NCBI GenBank assembly: GCA_013697825.1
Contig: JACCWD010000069.1
Span: 1 to 38,826, forward strand
DNA: 38,826 nucleotides
DNA from: Rubrobacter sp.
Lineage (GTDB): Bacteria > Actinomycetota > Rubrobacteria > Rubrobacterales > Rubrobacteraceae
Direction: 5' to 3'
Positions 34,806-38,826 of this stretch are shown in pieces. A program made the position numbers and the translations under genes. The first letter of the stretch is position 1. Every line of letters starts with the position of its first letter. The notes under the pieces were generated by a model. The model was not told the origin of the DNA. It saw nothing but the letters and a program-made list of their open reading frames with translations, and searched no databases.

Positions 34806-36059
34806 ATGATCAAAGAGTCCATCGTAAAGGATCCGTCGCTCGCGCCCGAGGGCCAGCAAAAGATCGAATGGGCCGCACAACATAGCCCGGTTCTCAACAA
34901 AATCGCCCGCAGCCAACTCGCCGACGGCTCGCTGAAGGGACGCAAAGTCGCCGTGACGGTTCATTTGGAGGCGAAGACGGCGTACCTCGCGGTGCTTCTC
35001 CACGAGGCCGGAGCGGAAGTGACGGTGACGGGGTCGAACCCGCTTTCGACGCAGGATTCGGTTTGCGCCGCCCTCGCCGAGCGGGGCATCCGGGTGTACG
35101 CGACCCACGACCCCTCCGACGAGGACTTCGAGCGGTACATCCACCTCGCTTTGGAGACGGAGCCGGATCTCCTCCTCGACGACGGCGCGGAACTCACCGG
35201 ACGCCTCGCCCAATCCCATCCCGAACTCATAGACAAAGTCGTCGGAGCCACCGAGACGACGACGACGGGAATTCTGAAGCTGAAGGCGATGTCCGGCGAG
35301 GGCGTACTCCCGTTCCCCGTCCTCGGCATAAACGAGGCCCGGATGAAGCACCTCTTCGACAACCGATACGGCACGGGTCATTCCTCCATCGTGAGCTTGC
35401 TTGCGAACACGAACCTCTTCCTCTCCGGACAGCGCGTCGTCGTGATGGGCTTCGGGTGGGTTTCCCGCGGCCTTGCCAAATACGCCGCCGGATTCGGCGC
35501 CCGCGTCATCGTGTGCGAACCCGATCCGGTGAAGCTCCTCGAAGCGCATTCTGAGGGATACGAGGTCATGAACTCCATCGAAGCCGCCGAGGCCGGGGAC
35601 TTCTTCCTGACCGGAACCGGGAACATGAAGGTTCTCCGCCGCGAGCATTTCCAGAAGATGAAGGACGGGGCGGTTCTCGCCAACGCCGGTCATTACGACC
35701 ACGAGTTCGATCTCGCGACATTGAAGGAGATGTCCGTCTCCGAGCGCGAGGCGAGGAAGCACATCACCGAGTACGAGCTTCCGAACGGGCGGAGGATACA
35801 CGTCATCGCGCGTGGTCGGCTTCTCAATTCCGGGGCGGGGGACGGCCATCCCGTCGAGATCATGGACCTCACCTTCGCGCTCCACGCGCTCGGCATACAC
35901 CATCTCGCCTCGAACGCCTCGGACTTCGAGCCGGGCATTCAGGCTTTGCCGGAGGATCTCGATCAGGAAGTCGCCCGCATAAAGCTCCGCACGATGGGCG
36001 TCGAGCCGGAGGAATTGACGGACGAGCAAATGGCGTATCAAACGAGCTGGCGCTCGTAG
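34806..36059 (+). CDS. ahcY: adenosylhomocysteinase
   Basis: A 417-residue NAD-containing enzyme splitting S-adenosylhomocysteine into adenosine and homocysteine. Conserved AVTVHLEAKTAYL, GSNPLSTQD, LLDDGAEL, GATETTTTGILKL, the NAD loop VVMGFGWVSRG, and NAGHYDHEFD are present. It is the short form without the eukaryotic/proteobacterial insertion. The track start is too early: ATG 34806 follows AGGAGAGAG. It connects to methionine use together with the MetP/MetS-like importer elsewhere in the window (inference). Confidence 0.95.
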   Translation: MIKESIVKDPSLAPEGQQKIEWAAQHSPVLNKIARSQLADGSLKGRKVAVTVHLEAKTAYLAVLLHEAGAEVTVTGSNPLSTQDSVCAALAERGIRVYATHDPSDEDFERYIHLALETEPDLLLDDGAELTGRLAQSHPELIDKVVGATETTTTGILKLKAMSGEGVLPFPVLGINEARMKHLFDNRYGTGHSSIVSLLANTNLFLSGQRVVVMGFGWVSRGLAKYAAGFGARVIVCEPDPVKLLEAHSEGYEVMNSIEAAEAGDFFLTGTGNMKVLRREHFQKMKDGAVLANAGHYDHEFDLATLKEMSVSEREARKHITEYELPNGRRIHVIARGRLLNSGAGDGHPVEIMDLTFALHALGIHHLASNASDFEPGIQALPEDLDQEVARIKLRTMGVEPEELTDEQMAYQTSWRS

Positions 36060-36113
36060 CTTTTAGTTTTTAGCCGTTAGCTTTTGTGGCCCGGACTTTT
36101 TCCCGTCCGGGCC
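36058..36113 (+). repeat. half heptad element E5 plus terminator hairpin
   Basis: Four in-phase 7-mers AGCTTTT AGTTTTT AGCCGTT AGCTTTT (36058-36085) overlapping the ahcY TAG, then a perfect 9-bp stem GGCCCGGAC-N8-GTCCGGGCC (36088-36113). No inverse arm. Probably the ahcY terminator, although no U-tract follows. Confidence 0.7.
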
Positions 36114-36130
36114 GTCCTTGTGAAAGGAGT

Positions 36131-36154
36131 ATGACGAATCGTCTCCATGACTGA
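36131..36154 (+). CDS. 7-codon leader minicistron
   Basis: ATG ACG AAT CGT CTC CAT GAC TGA with AAAGGAG just upstream. Its stop overlaps the start of the acetyltransferase, whose own ATG 36147 lacks a close Shine-Dalgarno, so the peptide may exist only to deliver ribosomes. Confidence 0.4.
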   Translation: MTNRLHD

Positions 36155-37028
36155 GACTTCCGCGGAGATACGCCCGATGAAATCTTCCGATGTCGCTATG
36201 GCTTATGAGTCGGTGGCGATGTCGTTTGCGACGGAGGCGGAGGAGCGCGAGCGTGTCCTCGGACGCTCGGATGAGGAGGTCGAGGAGAGCCACGAGAGGT
36301 ACCGCTCCTTCCTCCGCACCGACCCGGAGGGGGCGTGGGTGGCGAAGGATAAAGGAGCCGTCGTCGGGGTGGCGGTCTCCATCCGGCGCGGTGGTTTGTG
36401 GATTCTCTCGATCTTTGCCGTGGACGAGTCGCAGCGCGGAAAAGGTGTTGGGCGCGAGCTTCTTTCGCGGGCGATGGGGTATGGCGAAGGCTCTTCGGCG
36501 GCCATGATCGCCTCTTCGACCCACCCGGCGGCGATGCGGAGATACGCGCTCGCTGGATTCATCCTCCACCCGACCTTCACCGCCGAAGGCTTCGTCCGGC
36601 GCGAAAGCATCCTCCCGAGCCTCCCCGTCCACGAAGGCGACGAAAGCCACCTCGAAATGGCCGCCGAGGTGGACAAAAAACTTCGGGGTGGAGCGCACGG
36701 CCCCGACATCGATCGCCTCCTCGACACCGGAAACCGCCTCCTCGTCTCCGAGCGCGGCGGTGAGATGGGATACGCCGTCACCAAAGAAGGTTCCACGCAA
36801 ATAGTCGCCGCCACGCACGAGGAGATGGCGCGGGATCTTTTGTGGGCCGCCCTCGCGGACGGGAGGCCCGGTGTCGAGTCCACGGCGAGGTGGATCACCG
36901 CCCGACAAAAGTGGGCCGTGGACATCGCCCTCGAAGCCGGACTGTCGCTGAAACCCGACGGTCCGATATGTATAAAGGGCGAGCCGGGGACATTGTTTCC
37001 GTACCTCCCGAGCGGGTTGTATTTGTGA
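36147..37028 (+). CDS. GNAT acetyltransferase, probable tandem domains
   Basis: A 293-residue protein. The N-terminal GNAT domain (about 5-140) has the acetyl-CoA loop motif LSIFAVDESQRGKGVGRELLSRA; the C-terminal half is a degenerate second GNAT-like domain (RLLVSERGGEMGYAVTKEG…). Substrate unknown. Translation probably depends on the overlapping leader minicistron. Confidence 0.87.
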   Translation: MTETSAEIRPMKSSDVAMAYESVAMSFATEAEERERVLGRSDEEVEESHERYRSFLRTDPEGAWVAKDKGAVVGVAVSIRRGGLWILSIFAVDESQRGKGVGRELLSRAMGYGEGSSAAMIASSTHPAAMRRYALAGFILHPTFTAEGFVRRESILPSLPVHEGDESHLEMAAEVDKKLRGGAHGPDIDRLLDTGNRLLVSERGGEMGYAVTKEGSTQIVAATHEEMARDLLWAALADGRPGVESTARWITARQKWAVDIALEAGLSLKPDGPICIKGEPGTLFPYLPSGLYL

Positions 37029-37133
37029 GGTCGCTTCGCCTTCGGCTCCGCTCCGGTTTCTGGTTTTTAGTTCTCGGTTCTCGGCTAAAAACTAAGAACC
37101 GAGAACCTAGAACTAAAAAGACCGAAGCGACCC
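37029..37133. repeat. heptad-arm palindromic element E3
   Basis: Starts at the base after the acetyltransferase TGA with GGTCGCTTCGCCTTCGG, then GTTTCTG GTTTTTA GTTCTCG GTTCTCG, GCT centre, AAAAACT AAGAACC GAGAACC TAGAACT, and the inverse border CCGAAGCGACC ending one base before the next ATG. The element is the whole intergenic region. Confidence 0.83.
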
Positions 37134-37134
37134 C

Positions 37135-37416
37135 ATGACCCGAAAGATCACCATCCGCTTCACTTCCTTTCGCGAATGCCCGAACTGCGACGGGCGCGGC
37201 GACGATGGAGCCGAGTGGCGACCCGTCGAGTGCCGACGTTGCAAAGGGCGGGGGAAGCTCATAACCGGGGTCGAGGTCGAGGACTCGAAGGACGGAATAC
37301 TCCCCGAAGATCGCTTCGAGTTCACGGCGACGGGGGAGGTTTATCTCCTCGATTTCGATGAGGACGAGGAGATCGAAGTGGTGAAGCCCTCCGACGAGGG
37401 GCGGGAGTCGGGATGA
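37135..37416 (+). CDS. small protein with two DnaJ-type zinc motifs
   Basis: A 93-residue protein: CPNCDGRG (15-22) and CRRCKGRG (33-40) are CxxCxGxG repeats as in the DnaJ cysteine-rich domain, two instead of four, enough for one zinc site; a beta-rich acidic C-terminus follows (FEFTATGEVYLLDFDEDEEIEVVKP). No J domain. Possibly a chaperone-like or RNA-associated zinc protein. No Shine-Dalgarno is visible because the element E3 abuts the start. Confidence 0.7.
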   Translation: MTRKITIRFTSFRECPNCDGRGDDGAEWRPVECRRCKGRGKLITGVEVEDSKDGILPEDRFEFTATGEVYLLDFDEDEEIEVVKPSDEGRESG

Positions 37417-37636
37417 AGACCGGGAGCCGGGAGGCGCTCCGCCCCTTCGGCTTCGCCTTCGTCGTTCCGCTTCGGGAGTCGAGTGGTTCTCGACTGTCTT
37501 TCTTCGGACACCCTCGCCTTTCCGCCTGAAGAACTCTCGCCGAACTCGGACGTGCCAATGCCGGTATGGGGTGCCGCCTCGTGCATTTCCCGACTCCCGA
37601 AGCGAGCGAAGCGATGCGACCTCTCGACTCCCGGTT
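37417..37636. repeat. GC-rich inverted-repeat element between genes
   Basis: No gene seen. Perfect 14-bp inverted repeat CGCTTCGGGAGTCG (37468-37481) / CGACTCCCGAAGCG (37591-37604); inside it AGTCGAG-N5-CTCGACT; outside, ACCGGGAG near the left end pairs with CTCCCGGT near the right. The left part resembles 33205 onward, so this is a second dispersed repeat family. Confidence 0.6.
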
Positions 37637-38086
37637 TTATTCATCCGGCGTCGCGTTCGGGTTGACTCCGGCCATCATGCGGAGTCCCTGCGCGAGGGCG
37701 GAGCACAGCCCGACGCCGATGATGTCCTCCATCGCCCATAGTCCGTACGATGGCCGGACGACGCTCTCGGGGCCGCTTTCCATCATCGCGGGGGACTGCG
37801 CGAGGGCGAACTCGTATGAGACGGGGAAGAGGAGCCACTCGATGGTCGTGGCGGCGATGGTCATCGTTATCGCGGCGAAGACCCCGCGCCATCCGCCTTT
37901 GAAGACGAGGGTGAGGGCGAGGGCGACGAAGACGGCGAGGCGGGTTATGAGGATGAGTTGCGTGCGGGCGTCGTCCCCGTCGGCGGACATTTGAAACGAG
38001 AACACCGCCGAGCCGAAACCGAATATCGTCGCCGCGAATACGCACCCGAGCGTGAGCGCGGCGAGGGATCGAAGGCTTGTGGACAT
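37637..38086 (-). CDS. membrane protein of unknown function
   Basis: A 149-residue protein with about four hydrophobic segments (LAALTLGCVFAATIFGFGSAVFSF; LILITRLAVFVALALTLVF; GVFAAITMTIAATTIEWLLFPV; MEDIIGVGLCSALAQGL). No family recognised. Perfect TATAAT six bases before ATG suggests a leaderless transcript. Confidence 0.72.
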   Translation of the reverse strand: MSTSLRSLAALTLGCVFAATIFGFGSAVFSFQMSADGDDARTQLILITRLAVFVALALTLVFKGGWRGVFAAITMTIAATTIEWLLFPVSYEFALAQSPAMMESGPESVVRPSYGLWAMEDIIGVGLCSALAQGLRMMAGVNPNATPDE

Positions 38087-38092
38087 GTGCGG

Positions 38093-38098
38093 ATTATA
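38093..38098 (-). promoter_or_regulatory. -10 hexamer of the membrane protein gene
   Basis: TATAAT on the minus strand, 6 bases before ATG 38086. Confidence 0.55.
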
Positions 38099-38100
38099 TA

Positions 38101-38617
38101 TTTCGGGAGCCGAGCCATTCGCACGCCCCCCGTACGGCGTTCGCCGTGTCCGGATTCTTTACGAAACGGGATATGGCTGGGAGGCGTGGAAGGCACGGCG
38201 CGGCATCCGCGCCGATCCCGTCGCTTCGTTCGAGTCCGGCGTGGGTTTGCCGGGCGGGAGACGAAGGTCTCGGCGAAGGGGAAGCCGGGAGCCACTTCCG
38301 ACTCCCGGTTTTATGGGCGAGACGTGCCATGCCGAGTCCGACGACCGGGTTCCGCGTTCCCCCGCGCGCTCGCAAAGACGCGCCGATGGTGTTTTCCAAA
38401 ACGGAGTTCGTGACCATCGCCGCACCCTCGTAGGGGCGGGTGGTCGACCCGTCCGCTCTCGAACCCGCTCGCACGGGGCCGCTCGGCGTTGCGGGCGGGG
38501 ATGCCCGCGCTCCCGGCTCGGAGATGCTTGATCCACCGCGTCGTCGAAGTCTCCGTCGACGAGGGCGACTCGACCGGGAAGCATTTCCTGAAACCGGATG
38601 CCCGGCGAACCGAAGGA
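38101..38617. other. 517-bp intergenic stretch with short hairpin repeats
   Basis: No convincing gene; the ORFs here overlap in all frames and are Arg/Pro/Ser-rich shadows. Contains CTCCCGGTTTTAT related to the 37636 element end, GGGCGGGT…ACCCGTCC (38434-38454) and GCGGGC-N6-GCCCGC (38491-38508), which look like dispersed REP-type palindromes. Confidence 0.45.
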
Positions 38618-38826
38618 TCATCCCTCACGCAAGTCGCCATACGACGCGCCGCCGGAGGGAGCCTCCCCCGCCAAAGCCTCCGAAACCGCCTTCGCCGAGA
38701 GCCTCCCCTTGAATGGGATGACGCCGCGATTCACCGCCTCGGAAAGCGCCTCCTCCGATGCTCCGAGGTTCCCGGAGGCCGCGACGAGGACGCGGTGGCC
38801 CCGCTCGTTCGCCGCGCCGAGGAGCG
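38618..38826 (-). CDS. partial protein, C-terminal 68 residues
   Basis: Open to the window edge and ending at TGA 38618-38620: …LLGAANERGHRVLVAASGNLGASEEALSEAVNRGVIPFKGRLSAKAVSEALAGE…SYGDLREG. Codon use is like the neighbouring genes. The ending has an alternating strand/helix pattern of an alpha/beta fold, but I do not recognise the family from this fragment. Confidence 0.65.
   Translation of the reverse strand, partial: LLGAANERGHRVLVAASGNLGASEEALSEAVNRGVIPFKGRLSAKAVSEALAGEAPSGGASYGDLREG

Noticed and set aside
7618-37133. Heptad arrays as CRISPR repeats
   Set aside because: Units are 7 bp, contiguous and without spacers, with facing inverse arms; no cas genes.

Overview
The window is a stretch of chromosome from a GC-rich bacterium, most likely a deep-branching actinobacterium. 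This is an inference from three things. First, the block uvrC-rapZ-yvcK-whiA-gap-pgk-tpiA-secG is the classical order in Actinomycetota. Second, TTG and GTG starts are common. Third, many genes have a -10 hexamer only 4 to 9 bases before the start codon, as in leaderless actinobacterial transcripts. A Rubrobacter-like lineage would fit but cannot be proven from the sequence alone.

Layout. 1-650: AT-richer, probably foreign DNA with one small unknown gene. 651-4436 (minus): a tightly overlapping operon tetR / CPBP protease-like / aldehyde dehydrogenase / SDR16C-like dehydrogenase. A 26-bp perfect palindrome controls it and the divergent membrane protein at 4564. 5727-9388 (minus): a PH-like protein, amtB and a PucR-type regulator. 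9676-14087 (plus): uvrA, then two paired toxin modules (a polymorphic-toxin-tip-like ORF with a putative immunity partner, and a Phd/VapC pair). 14179-15848: a MetP/MetS-type NSS transporter with its 47-aa small subunit. 15922-20152: unknowns, an alkaline-phosphatase-superfamily enzyme, a membrane protein and a broken inorganic pyrophosphatase. 20204-30114: uvrC, rapZ, a glutathionyl-hydroquinone reductase-like gene, a frameshifted DUF1348 gene, yvcK, whiA and the glycolytic block gap-pgk-tpiA-secG. 29881-33129 (minus): an HNH endonuclease whose frame covers secG on the other strand, a spermidine-synthase-like membrane fusion broken by a 34-bp tandem duplication, and tRNA-Leu(GAG). 33336-38826: gdpD, ahcY, a tandem GNAT, small proteins and a partial gene running off the end.

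Most noteworthy. (1) At least seven intergenic elements are built from 7-bp-periodic arms; most have facing inverted arms, most start exactly at a stop codon, and some fill the whole intergenic gap. (2) uvrA and metP both lack a plausible canonical start, and both have GGGGAG-N6-ATC at the conserved N-terminus, suggesting AUC initiation. (3) ppa has a single in-frame TAA and also substitutions at several catalytic positions. (4) A 34-bp tandem duplication breaks an otherwise intact fusion gene. (5) There is an orphan toxin/immunity-like pair downstream of uvrA. No CRISPR array, rRNA, phage or insertion sequence was recognised.
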